Below the pieces are notes generated by a model. It saw only the letters and a list, made by a program, of their open reading frames with translations. It was not told the DNA's origin and did no database searches. From assembly GCA_009829735.1 (NCBI GenBank), contig CM020619.1:20899816-20963815 (forward strand): 64,000 nucleotides of DNA. The letters are read 5' to 3'. Shown one piece after another: positions 24,279 to 34,274 of this stretch (the stretch's first letter is position 1; every line of letters begins with the position of its first letter). A program made the translations under genes and the position numbers. The stretch comes from Pyropia yezoensis (Eukaryota; Rhodophyta; Bangiophyceae; Bangiales; Bangiaceae).

Positions 24279-24860
24279 CGGATCCTCGTCGTCCGATGCG
24301 CTCGCAAGGAAACACTCAGCAGCGATGGCAGCGACCGGGAACGTCGTCCTGCATCACCTTCTCCTCCTCAAGCAGGAGGTCGTCCGTGCCCCCGGGCACA
24401 TGGGGGTCCGACATGGTGAATCCGGGGTAGCAGGGGTTCTCCGTGCGAAGAAGCCGCTGCCGGCTCGACCCGGTACGGGGAATACACAAGGACGAGCCAG
24501 GGAAGCGCGGGCACCCGCTCTTATAACCACAATGCTCAGCACGACCGACACGGCGACGCGAGACGACCCGCGCCAACCGAGCTACGAGGTCGCTCCACCC
24601 AGGCCCCTGGGTCAGGGCCACGCCCCCACACGGGGTTATCAAGGGGGGGTCACCCCTCAGCCGCACCCGCGCGACGCGGGCAGCCCCCGCCTTCACTCAC
24701 TCGTCCACACAAGAGGGGCCCCTCTACCACCAGGTGCCTGGTTGCGGACCTGCTTGCACCACCCCCCGGAAAAGGGAGGTCGTTAAACGAAAACGCGAAA
24801 GGGGAATTTAACGTTACGGAGAACAGATCGTGTGTGTACCACACAAAGGGGGGCACCCCC
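24279..24860. other. Element E sequence between reverse-strand frame and element B
   Basis: GC-rich sequence upstream of the reverse-strand frame, which may include the 3' LTR start of E or the promoter of that frame. A short GTGTGTACCA occurs here (about 24830) and again just right of element B (about 34262). No gene is supported. The last five bases, CCCCC, are the left target duplication of element B. Confidence 0.4.
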
Positions 24861-25329
24861 TGTGGCAAAAACTACTCACACACACGCCACCCAAGTTGGG
24901 GCGGTGTGCAAGGGCTGCCTCCCGTGTCGGGGGAGCCGGAAGAAGTGCAAGTCGCACACACTCTGTCCCTGTTGTGGGGCAAACCCCCCACGGACAAACA
25001 AGAGGATGGTGTGTGGTCCAACTGTTTCTTGGTCGGGACGGGGACGCAGGGCCAAGCCCCGCTGTCCCTCCCCTTATCCCCCCAGGGTCCACTCAGAATC
25101 TCGCCACTCAGAATCTCCCACCCCAGCACCTGCCCACCGGGCCACACGAAAATTCAAGACGATAAATGCAGAAAACCCTCAAATCCAAGTTGGATTTACT
25201 ACTAAGCTAACTATCCCAAACTTAAGGAATATGGACCCAAATGCAGGGGGAGGAACGGATCAGGCTAGTGGCCTGCCGCCCCTTGCATGGCACGTGTTGC
25301 CCCCCTACCTGGGGGTCAATACTGCCACA
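24861..25329 (-). repeat. 3' LTR of element B
   Basis: 469 bp with perfect 7-bp inverted ends. In the direction of the reverse-strand gene it lies 338 bp upstream of that gene's ATG, so any antisense promoter for that gene would be here or in the leader. Confidence 0.95.
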
Positions 25330-25342
25330 CTCCCCTCTCCTC
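25330..25342 (-). other. Polypurine tract of element B
   Basis: The minus strand reads GAGGAGAGGGGAG and abuts the 3' LTR, identical to A, C and F. Confidence 0.85.
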
Positions 25343-25667
25343 AGTTCCGACCGACCCGGTCGGCCCTGTGAGGGGGTGCGTAAACGCACGTCTCGGCGTT
25401 GGGGGCGCGACTTGCTGTCCCCCATCGAGTACGTAACGTGGACGTGGAGGCGGTCACGTTGACCGCCCCTCTTCTCAAGCTTGCCCACTCGGCAGCTTGC
25501 TCTGCTCAGATCACACTTCACCATCACCACCACCTCCCCTTCACCTTCCACTGGGCCGCCCCACGCTGGGGAGGCCACCCGTATACCCACGATCCGAGTC
25601 CCCCTCAACTCGAGGCGGGTCCCGTGCCGCTGTAGCCAGGGCGTCTCCCCCTAACTTGGGGAGAGCC

Positions 25668-27610
25668 ATGGGGTCCCCGGGAGTGGAGACGGACTCTCTC
25701 GATGAGCGTATGGAGGACACCACCTACGGTGCAGCACCCGCCGGGACTTCCGGCGGGGGCTCCGCGATCGCTCCGGGGGATGGGACTCCCGCGTCACCCG
25801 GCTTTGGGTTGACGGCGGGATCTCCCCCGGAGGCGGGACACGTTGTCCCGCGTGAGGCCTTGGGGCGATGGTTTTACCCCGCTTGGCCTCTCTATGAGGA
25901 GGGGTTGACTGTTCTTCGCTGTGGCCGACTTGGCGCAGCGATGGGTCGGGTGTGGGACCGCCTACGGGAGAAGTATCCCCGTAGGGTCGGGTTCCCTGCC
26001 GGCTTCAGGACGGACCAGTTTGCCTTCCTGGAAGATGAGGAGGTCCAAGACGTACAGCGGGCCAAGGCCATGGTGGACCGCGGGGGAACTATCCCGGGTC
26101 CCGGCGACTTGCCGACCTTTACTTGGGACGCGGTGGCAACTCGCCCCCCGTACCTCCACGAGGCCGATCCGCACACTCATCACTTTGATGTGCGGATGGA
26201 GAAGGACTGCCGGCGAGGTCCTTACTTGGTGACCTCGGCTCAACTTGAGTTTCCTCAACAGTCTGCTGCCAGTAAGGAGCAGTACTATCCGAAGAAGCCC
26301 GAGTGGTGGCCTCAAGTTGAGGTCCCCTACGGGTTCCCGGCGTTGCTGCCACGGTTGCTTGACCACTTCGGCTCCGTCATGTTGACTGCTGGCCCAGATC
26401 ACCTGGTGTGGGCCATGTTGGCCACCCAGTGGCTCCTCGAGGTCATGTCGACCTGGGTGTCTTGTGTTCAGCGGCGGGGGATGCTCTGGCATCTCCCCCT
26501 CCGGCTCATCCAAGGTTTGGAACAGCTCACCCCTCAGCTAGTTGCTAAGGGGTGCTCATCAGGACAACTCACTCTACTTGAGGAGATGCTCCGCCTCCAC
26601 AACTTCATCGAGTGGGAGAGCATTGAGCACAAGTTGCGCCGCCCCACTCGTGGGCCTAAGGACGAAGGCGCACTTCAACAGTTCGTGTGGGTCGCTCGTG
26701 AAATTCACGACGGCCGTGTGATCCTACGAGAGGGGTTGGGCATCGGGGACTACCCGTATGCCCCGGGGGTGGATCGCCACACTGCGCCACCCCCGGACAA
26801 GCCCATAGTTATGGCCGTGCCGTCCTATGATGACCACATGACTCAACCCACTGCGGGGGCCCCAAGTCGGGGTCGCAGTTACACCCGGGTACCGCCACCT
26901 CGGCGTGCCCCTCCGCTTCCTCCTGTTCCTTTCCAGCCTCACGGGATCATCCCGATTAGCGTGGCCGTTGAGTCGTCCACCCCGGTGTCCCCCAACTTGG
27001 GGGCCACCCACCTGACGGTATACCTCAAGTTGGTGTTACCGCCCACGCCTCTAACCTCAGGGATGATGATCACCACGTTCGTGCGCACCATTTCCTGGTC
27101 AGCCGCGTCGACCGCAACCCTCCAAAGTTCCAAGCTCCTCAACTTGAGGAGCGCGTTCGTACTGTAGTGGCGACCGCAAGTTGCGAGTCGGAGGCGGAGA
27201 TTATGACAGCCGAGTTGGCTCGCATTGGGGCTATTATGCCCCAGCCAGCCCCACTTGGGCGTGGCAAGCGTCGCGCGAGCCGTGCATACTCGCCTCCTCG
27301 CCGTCGTCGCCGACACTCGCGGCGCTCTCCCTCCGTGTCGGAAGACGAGTTGTCTTATTCCGTCTCGGAGTCCTCTACCCCGTCGGAGACGGGGTCTGTC
27401 CGGCGTCTGCGTCGCCAACTTGCGCGCAAGACCAGGCAGAAGAGCAGCCGCGGTCGTCGCCACTTGCGCGACCGTGAAGGGCGCGACGGTTCCGACTTGG
27501 AGCCGCCGCCCCTTCCAACGAGTGGAAACCGTTATCGGCCTGGGTCTCGCCGCTCGCCTCCACGTGAGGGCGAGGGCCGTGGGGTTGGAGAGTCTAGCAT
27601 GCATGCCTAG
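25668..27610 (+). pseudogene. Reverse-strand SR-domain gene of element B (one frameshift)
   Basis: This gene would encode about 647 residues on the strand opposite to gag-pol. The ATG at 25668 is in GCCATGG. The frame is open without a stop to 27167, where a small indel (around 27120-27140, CTCCAAAGTTCC) shifts it; the rest continues from about 27167 in another frame. Order: Pro/Gly/Ser-rich N-terminus (about 1-55); conserved central region (about 55-400) rich in Trp, Tyr and Pro; Pro-rich linker (about 430-460); helical segment; Arg/Ser-rich end (about 530-647). Against copy A, in the stretch matching 26150-26412, I count 17 base differences of which 14 are synonymous. This indicates selection on this frame. 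It could be an RNA-binding, splicing-linked or nuclear-localising accessory protein; the function is not known. Confidence 0.82.
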
Positions 27611-27720
27611 TTGGCAGCTGCCTTTGTTGTGAGAGTGTGAGGGTTAGGGCTGTAGTTAAATGCCACTCTGCGTACCACTTCGACTTTACGCACTCTTTGG
27701 CACTGTTGCTCGGCCCTCCT

Positions 27721-30700
27721 TCACGTTGGGGGAGGGCTGTTAGGGTCTATCTCATTCCGGGCACAGTACGCCCGGACCTCCTCAGCGGGAAGGTCCTCCA
27801 CATACTCCCACGTATCGTCCTTGGATTTGTAGCCGAACCAACGCACCCTCAACATGAGGCGGTTAGTGTCTTCATCCCATCCGTGGTCGATGAACTTATC
27901 GAACACGTACTCCTGCGGGCCCTGTTTGGCCGCAGGCAGTGAGGGGAGGCGCCACGCTTCCAACGCACGCGCCCAAGCTGGGTCGCCTGCAGGCGGTGGT
28001 GCAACTTTGACCACGTCCTGTCCGTTCACTGTGCGGACCCCATCGTCACTTTCGATGGTGAAGCGCCGCCCATCAGTACGAAGGACTTGGTACGGCCCCT
28101 TCGTCTGGAATACCAACTTACCCCCAGTTGGGGTGTGTGAGTGAACCAGCACCCAGTCACCCTGCTCGGGGACATACTTAGCGTTGCGCACCTTTTTGTC
28201 AAAGGTACGCTTGTAGCGCTTTTGTGCTTTGTCCATCTCAGCCCTGACTTTAGGAATGAGTTTTTCAAGCCTAGCTGCGAACTCCGCCTTACTCTCAGTA
28301 GGAGTAGGCGTACTGCCACTACCCTCCTCAGTTGGGAGCGACCGCCGCACGGCAATAGACCGCACACGACGGGGGGTCACAAAAGCGAGGGGTACTTCCC
28401 CGGTAGATGAGTGAACCTGCGAATTGTAGGCAGCAGTAAGGATAGAAATGTATTGGTCCCACGTCATCACGTGCTCACTCACATAGTGGCGCAGCTGTCG
28501 AACAATAGTTTTGTTGAAGCGCTCCACCTGCCCATTAGTTTGTGGGTGGTAGGGGGTGGCATAGTTTGCCTTAACCCCCAACATATCCAGCACTCCCTGA
28601 AACAGTACAGACGCAAATTGCGGTCCATTGTCCGATAGTGTACTATCTGGGATGCCATACGCGGCAACCCAGTGATCTAGGAAGGCTGACACGACCGACA
28701 TGGCCGTGATCTCTGCCCGTGGGATCGCTCGGGTAAGTTTCGTGAAGCGGTCACAGATGACCAGGAGGTACTGGTTGCCCTCCTCGGTCACTGGCAGTGG
28801 CCCAAGGATGTCCATTGCCAACGCCGCAAAGGGCTCCTTCGCCGGGAACAGTAGCATAGCCGTAGTAGGCCGCCGTTCCATCAGACGGTTCTGCGCACAA
28901 CTTGTGCAGGCAGCCACCCAGCTGTAGATGTCCACCACCACGGACGGCCAGTAGTACCTGGTCCTCAGGGTCTGGTACAGTTTACTAGACCCCAGGTGTC
29001 CACCCGAGGGAGCGTTGTGCTCCCTCTCAAGAATACTGTCCTTGAGGGATGCGGGGACGACAAGTTGTTCGGTCCCCTGAACTACCTCCCTCCTCGTGAG
29101 GAGGCCATCGTCTCCGAGAAAGAACCGCGTCTCCGCCACTGTATCCAGTATATCCCTCTGCGACTTGCAGAAGGGATCCTCGGCCTGGGCCTTCACCACC
29201 TCGTCCAGGGACAGGGGCAAGTACTTCTTGTTCCCTGGCGCCTCGGGGTCGAACGCCTGACCCGAGCGCGTGACTACCCCGACGATGGGGATGTCCTCAT
29301 CGACTGGGTTAGTGTCCATCCCCTCGGTAGGCACCCGAGAGAGGCCGTCGGCAAGGGCATGTTGCCTGCCAGGTCGGTATTCAATATCAAAGTTGAAGGG
29401 TGCCAGTCGCACCCTCCACCGATTGGGACGAGTGTTCGTACAATCCGTCTTGAAGATGAACTGCAATGCGCGGTGGTCACAGCGGATGAGGAACATCTCA
29501 CCCTCTAGGTAGTGACGAAGTGACGTCACAGCCCACACCACTGCGAGTCCGTCCAACTCGGTGACTCCGTAGTTCTTCTCGGCCGAGTTCAGCCCCTTGC
29601 TGAAGTATCCCACCGGCAAGTACTCCTTGTCCGGCTGCTGCTGAAGCAACACACAACCAAGTTGGTCGTAGCTAGCGTCCACATCCAGGATGAAGTGGCC
29701 TCCCAACCTGGGAATAGCCAAGATGGGGGGCTTCAGCAGAAGATCCCTGAGAGTCTCAAAGGATCCCTGCTCCACCCGACTTGGGGGAGGCAGGTTCTTC
29801 GGTAGCGTCGAGCTAACTAGCTCATTCAACGGCTTCGCCACCTTGGCGAAGCCCTTGGTGAAACGTCGGTACACGTTACACATCCCGAGGAAGCTCCTCA
29901 TCTGGGTGTGGGTCCGGGGGTACTGAGCCTTAAGGATGGCCCTCAAGTTCTTCTCGTTGACACTGAGACGCCCCGGACGGACAACATGTCTCAAGTATTC
30001 CACCTCTTGAGTGAATAGGTGGCTCTTACTCGCCTTCAGTGACACACCGGCGTCAGCAAGTAGCTTGAACACCTGACGAAGATGGCCAATGTGTTCCTCC
30101 GGACTTCGGGAGAACACAATGATATCGTCTAGGTACAAAAGACAGATCTGCGACCGTACTCCGGCCAGAATCATGTCCATAGCGCGCTGGAAAGTTGCCG
30201 GCGCGTTACACAGACCAAACGGTAGACGCTTGCACTGGTAGGTACCACAGTGACAGGTAAAGGTAGTTTTATGCCTGTCCTCCGGGGCAATGGGAATTTG
30301 TCAGTACCCCGCGTTACAGTCCAGGGTAGAGAACACGTTTGCCTCCCCAAGAGAGTCCAGACAGTCATCCATCCTAGGTAGGGGATAACTATCCTTCACC
30401 GTGCTCTCGTTGAGCTTACGGTGGTCGATACAAAACCGGGGGGTCCCATCAACTTTGGGGACGATGACCACCGGACTCGCCCACTCGGCGTTGCTGGCCT
30501 CGATCACGTCGAGGGCCTCCATGCGAGCAACTTGCTCCTTGACGAGGGCCCTTGAACGGGGTCCTCCCCTATACGGTTGTTGGCGTATAGGGGGTGCACC
30601 GGGCTTGAACTCGATCCGGTGTTGGGTAGCTCTCATGAGTCCCAATTGACCATCCCACAACTTGTGATATTGGTCCAAGAGGCGTTCAACTTGAACCCTC

Positions 30701-31704
30701 AACCTGGGGGGGACACCCTCCATGTTCACATGGGGTCGAGGAGAGGCGGCCGACTTGGCTTGATGCTTCTCCTTTCCGGACTTCGGGTCGCTACTCGCGC
30801 CCGCGTTGAGGGTGACCGCTACTACCGGTCCGTCGTGTTGGTCGATATAGCCGAACTTGGCTCCCGACTTGAAGTACTTGGGCGACGAGCTCAGGTTTAT
30901 AACCTGTATCCTCCACGGGACTCCTGCTTTAGAGTCCATCGTGCCAAGGGCAACATGCACTTGGTGCTTGCGAGCAAGACGGGGGTAAGGGTGCACCAAC
31001 CCGTTCCCCGTATAATCAGTTACAACGTCAACGTGCGCCACCGAGTTGGGGGGCAACGTGACTTTACGGGCTAAACGCAGGGTAGCAGTAAACCCTTCTC
31101 TCACAGAGCAAACAGGCTTCGACTGTGAGACTGTCACAGGAGCCACAGACTTTCCCTTACCAAGGATGGCGATAGTCTCCCCATTCATCAACTTGACCCA
31201 GTACTCAGGGCCACAAATCAAAGGCACTTGTGTAACAACATAAGGGGTACCCAGAAGCAGGGGTACCAATATATTCTCAACTACGCCATAGGTCACGTCG
31301 ACCTCATGGGTTCCCAACCTAGTTGGTAGGGTCACGGCACCAACGATGGGAAGTACCCCACCATTGATATCGATCAGATGGTCGGCTTCAGACCTCCAGC
31401 GGTGGAGCTTCATCTCCTTGGGTAACAGCGACGTGCGTATCAAGGAGGCTCCTCACCCAGTATCAAGTACGATACGGGCACAACAGGCGCGGCCGGGGGC
31501 AAGTTGCACCCGTCCAGCCACCTGGAAGTTCTCACCCGTCAGCACCGCGATGACCCGACGTGGGTTTACGTTCTTGGGGAGTCCTACCCGAGGTGGGCGG
31601 ACTCCCTTAGGTCGCCGCAGTATCCGGCAGGGTTGGTTCGTCCTCTTGACCCACTTGGCCGAGGCTGCCGTTGTGAGCTTCGGACGGCCAGCTCCAACGG
31701 TCAT
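27721..31704 (-). pseudogene. pol: pol of element B (two TGA codons)
   Basis: The gene has protease, reverse transcriptase, RNase H, integrase and chromodomain in one frame. Its ATG overlaps the gag stop as ATGA. A TGA stands in place of the Ser after DTG in the protease (31450-31452), shared with copy C. A second TGA replaces the Trp of GYWQI in the reverse transcriptase (about 30299), shared with copy A. The 819-codon rear part (27721-30180) is fully open. It carries YLDDIIVFS, RNase H acidic residues (DVDASYD, ELDG, RCDHRAL, ADGLSR), the integrase CTSC and DDE residues, and the chromodomain with RWFGY and DDTWEYVEDL. Confidence 0.93.
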
Positions 31705-33647
31705 TCGTTTCCCGCCGACTTGGCGTCGGAATCCGAGGGCGAAAGGGAAGACGACGAGTCCGAGGACGACGTGTCCGCCTCCTCCGCCGAGGGTGTGGCG
31801 ACCGCGACGACCGGTCGAGACCCACCCTCGCGGCGTGAACGTACTTCGTTCGTAGCCGACTTCTTACTCGCATTCCTAACAAGTTGTTGGATGCGTTTAC
31901 TCAACTTGGGGCAATCATATGCCCAGTGTCCATCGGAGTTGCAGTTCCAACACCGATTGTCAGTTCCCGGAGGGGTCTTCCCAACTGGGGAAGACGACGG
32001 GATACCCTGGGAAGTTCCCACGGCAGCTACCACCCTCTCCTTGCGGATTCGGCGTGCCGCTCTCAACTCTCTGGGCTGGCGCGCCTCATCCCGTTTTTTG
32101 GCCAACTCGGCCTGACGCTCCTGGCGTTGTTCCTCCCGCAACTTGCGGTAGGCCTCACCTCTGCGGTAAGCGAACCTGGCCAACTCGGCCAGGGTCGCCC
32201 GGGCAGTTTTGTGCTCCCGTGTCTCCATCCTGACTGACCAATGGAGTCCCTCCACAAATCGACTCTTCACCACAGCTTGTGGATGAAGAAACCCACAAAG
32301 ATTGTTGAGTTTACGGACTCGCTCCGCAAAGGACAACTCGTCCTCAGCCTCTTCCTGATGGGCTTGCGTAAACCCCTCGACTTGAGAAGCCAACGCTGCC
32401 TCATCAACCATGGCTCTCAACAACCAGTTGACGAGCTCCAAATAGGACGTCACCTCCCCAGTGCCTCCACTTGAGGAACTGGGCATGACGGACATAAGTT
32501 CTGTCCGTAGGTCGCCCTTCGTAAACTCCTGTAGCATGTAAAAAGCCATGCCTTCACTTATGGCATTGTCGTCACAGGCTTTTGTGAAACGACGTAGGAA
32601 CTCAAAGACACGGAGGGGGGGAGTTCCATCCCACTCCGCCTTGTGCCCAAAAGAGTGAAGTGCATTCTTCTTGGCACGGCCTATGGCTCGGGCCTGGTCA
32701 GGACCATACGCCACCGACTTGTTGTGGAGGGCGTAGGTCTCACAGTCAAAGATCCGCTCGTAGACCGGGTTGGCTACCTGGATCTTGGGCGGCACCTCAC
32801 GTTGAGGGAAGAGCGGCTGTGGCCGTGGGGTAAGTTGACCCTCCGCGCCTGTAGTCTGGTACGGCGAGCTTGGTGTAGCCGCCGGCGTTTCCGAGGCGAG
32901 CTTCCCCGTGAAGGGCGTACGCCCCACCGAGAATGGTGCGGCTCCCTCGTTGGGAGTCACAGGGGTCGCCGCCTGTTCGGGGCGACCCGGAATAGGCGTC
33001 AGGGGAGATTCCCCCTGCGCCTGCGGGCTCGAAAGCCCCAATCCGGTCTGGACATGAAGGCCATCTGGCAAACTCGCCACAATCTGATTCAGAATAGTAT
33101 TCGTCATCGTGACCACCAGGTCCGGCAAAGTCTGCCGCAACACATTGGTCGCCTCCCGACGGACAGTTTCCGCGAGGAGTGGATTGACGACTCCAGTTGA
33201 GTCTCGGTCCGCCTCCGGGAGTCCGCCTGAGGGGTAACCACGTTCCTCAGGGGTCTCAACCGGGGGCATGGGCGCGAGCCCATCGCCGACCAACGGAGGT
33301 CCGCCGTCCTCCGAAAGCCTAGTTGGCGACGGCTCCAAGCGAAAGTTGGCTCCAACCCGAGTGGAACCCGCGGGGACAGTCTTCACCCCTTGGGACGTTC
33401 CCGTTGAGTATACCACGCGGTGGCCAGACTTCGGCCCAACCACATCAGAAGTGTCACCCGAGTGAACTCCCGACTGAGTCGGGGTGGCCTGTTGCCCGCC
33501 CGTACTTCCAGTCCTGCTGGCTTGAGGGACTTCCAGTCCCTCTGCGACCCCAGGTACACCTACCTGTGTCTCACCAGTATTCGAAGGCACTGAAGCACGT
33601 GCGTCACCCGTGTACTCCCCGGACGACGGGGGGTCCGAGCTAGCCAT
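31701..33647 (-). CDS. gag: gag of element B (intact)
   Basis: 648 residues, the only gag in the family here with an uninterrupted frame. The ATG at 33647 matches the conserved MASSDPPSS start; the upstream in-frame GTG is not needed. Residues 1-260 are low-complexity, Gly/Pro/Thr/Ser-rich. Residues about 270-500 are a capsid-like helical region with aromatic and Leu residues. An Arg/Glu-rich segment follows, and then one zinc knuckle, CWNCNSDGHWAYDC (C-x2-C-x4-H-x4-C), for RNA packaging. The end is an acidic serine tract. The stop TGA overlaps the pol ATG (ATGA), so pol may be made by termination-reinitiation rather than by a frameshift. Confidence 0.92.
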   Translation of the reverse strand: MASSDPPSSGEYTGDARASVPSNTGETQVGVPGVAEGLEVPQASRTGSTGGQQATPTQSGVHSGDTSDVVGPKSGHRVVYSTGTSQGVKTVPAGSTRVGANFRLEPSPTRLSEDGGPPLVGDGLAPMPPVETPEERGYPSGGLPEADRDSTGVVNPLLAETVRREATNVLRQTLPDLVVTMTNTILNQIVASLPDGLHVQTGLGLSSPQAQGESPLTPIPGRPEQAATPVTPNEGAAPFSVGRTPFTGKLASETPAATPSSPYQTTGAEGQLTPRPQPLFPQREVPPKIQVANPVYERIFDCETYALHNKSVAYGPDQARAIGRAKKNALHSFGHKAEWDGTPPLRVFEFLRRFTKACDDNAISEGMAFYMLQEFTKGDLRTELMSVMPSSSSGGTGEVTSYLELVNWLLRAMVDEAALASQVEGFTQAHQEEAEDELSFAERVRKLNNLCGFLHPQAVVKSRFVEGLHWSVRMETREHKTARATLAELARFAYRRGEAYRKLREEQRQERQAELAKKRDEARQPRELRAARRIRKERVVAAVGTSQGIPSSSPVGKTPPGTDNRCWNCNSDGHWAYDCPKLSKRIQQLVRNASKKSATNEVRSRREGGSRPVVAVATPSAEEADTSSSDSSSSLSPSDSDAKSAGNE

Positions 33648-33747
33648 GTTGGCTGACGATCCGTATGACACGGTCCAAGTCCACCGTTCCTCTGAGACAG
33701 AGGACCCCCTACACCCGGGTGCACCCGGAGGTAAAGTTTACCTCTGT

Positions 33748-33764
33748 CCCCTGCTGCTCCACCA
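33748..33764 (-). other. Primer-binding site of element B
   Basis: The minus strand reads TGGTGGAGCAGCAGGGG, 2 bases after the 5' LTR. The 17 bases are identical in C. Confidence 0.78.
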
Positions 33765-33766
33765 CA

Positions 33767-34235
33767 TGTGGCAAAAACCACTCACACACACGGCACCCAA
33801 GTTGGGGCGGTGTACAAGGGCTGCCTCCCGTGTCGGGGGAACCAGAAGAAGTGCAAGTCGCACACACTCTATCCCTGTTGTGGGGCAATCCCCCCACGGA
33901 CAAACAAGAGGATGGTGTGTGGTCCAACAGTTTCTTGGTCGGGACGGGGACGCAGGGCCAAGCCCCGCTGTCCCTCCCCTTATCCCCCCAGGGTCCACTC
34001 AGAATCTCGCCACTCAGAATCTCCCACCCCAGCACCTGCCCACCGGGCCACACGAAAATTCAAGACGATAAATGCAGAAAACCCTCAAATCCAAGTTGGA
34101 TTTACTACTAAGCTAACTATCCCAAACTTAGGGGATATGGACCCAAATGCAGGGGGAGGAACGGATCAGGCTAGTGGCCTGCCGCCCCTTGCATGGCACG
34201 TGTTGCCCCCCTACCTGGGGGTCAATACTGCCACA
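33767..34235 (-). repeat. 5' LTR of element B
   Basis: 469 bp, the direct repeat of 24861-25329 with about ten differences by eye. Its right end TGCCACA is followed by the target duplication CCCCC. Confidence 0.95.
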
Positions 34236-34274
34236 CCCCCCTCAGACAACCCCGAAAAGGGGTGTGTACCATGA
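33768..34274 (+). other. LTR-spanning open frame with cysteine cluster (right LTR of B)
   Basis: This is the counterpart of the frame in the left LTR, again open through the whole LTR. It keeps the C-x2-C-x6-C cluster with basic residues (CRGNQKKC) and runs 39 bp past the LTR into flanking sequence. Here it does not lead toward the reverse-strand gene. Confidence 0.35.

Larger units (their letters stand above)
16924..24855 (+). mobile_element. Element E: third gypsy lineage, 5'-truncated, with reverse-strand frame
   Basis: The plus-strand element begins inside gag exactly at the LTR end of fragment F, so its 5' LTR and gag start are lost. Protease, reverse transcriptase, RNase H, integrase and chromodomain follow to a TAA at 21598-21600. 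A long minus-strand frame occupies 22147-24278. Element B then interrupts the sequence (target duplication CCCCC), and any 3' LTR of E should be divided between the left and right flanks of B. I could not fix LTR ends. Confidence 0.8.
24832..25371 (+). other. LTR-spanning open frame with cysteine cluster (left LTR of B)
   Basis: This frame is open through the whole LTR on the strand of the reverse-oriented gene and stops 42 bp beyond it. It contains CLPCRGSRKKC (C-x2-C-x6-C with basic residues between), followed 7 residues later by CC and another Cys. The first half matches the spacing of a fungal-type Zn2Cys6 motif; the second half does not. The same cluster is kept in the other LTRs that keep frame. 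A GTGAGG at the stop and a GTAAAC just after could serve as splice donors toward the downstream gene, but this is speculation. Confidence 0.4.
24861..34235 (-). mobile_element. Element B: complete chromovirus with reverse-strand gene
   Basis: This copy is 9,375 bp with 469-bp LTRs at both ends (24861-25329 and 33767-34235), each TGTGGCA...TGCCACA. It is flanked by the 5-bp duplication CCCCC (24856-24860 and 34236-34240). By eye the two LTRs differ at about ten positions, roughly 2 percent, so the insertion is fairly recent. Read on the minus strand the order is LTR, primer-binding site, gag, pol, the reverse-oriented gene, polypurine tract, LTR. It is inserted in the downstream part of element E. 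Confidence 0.95.
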
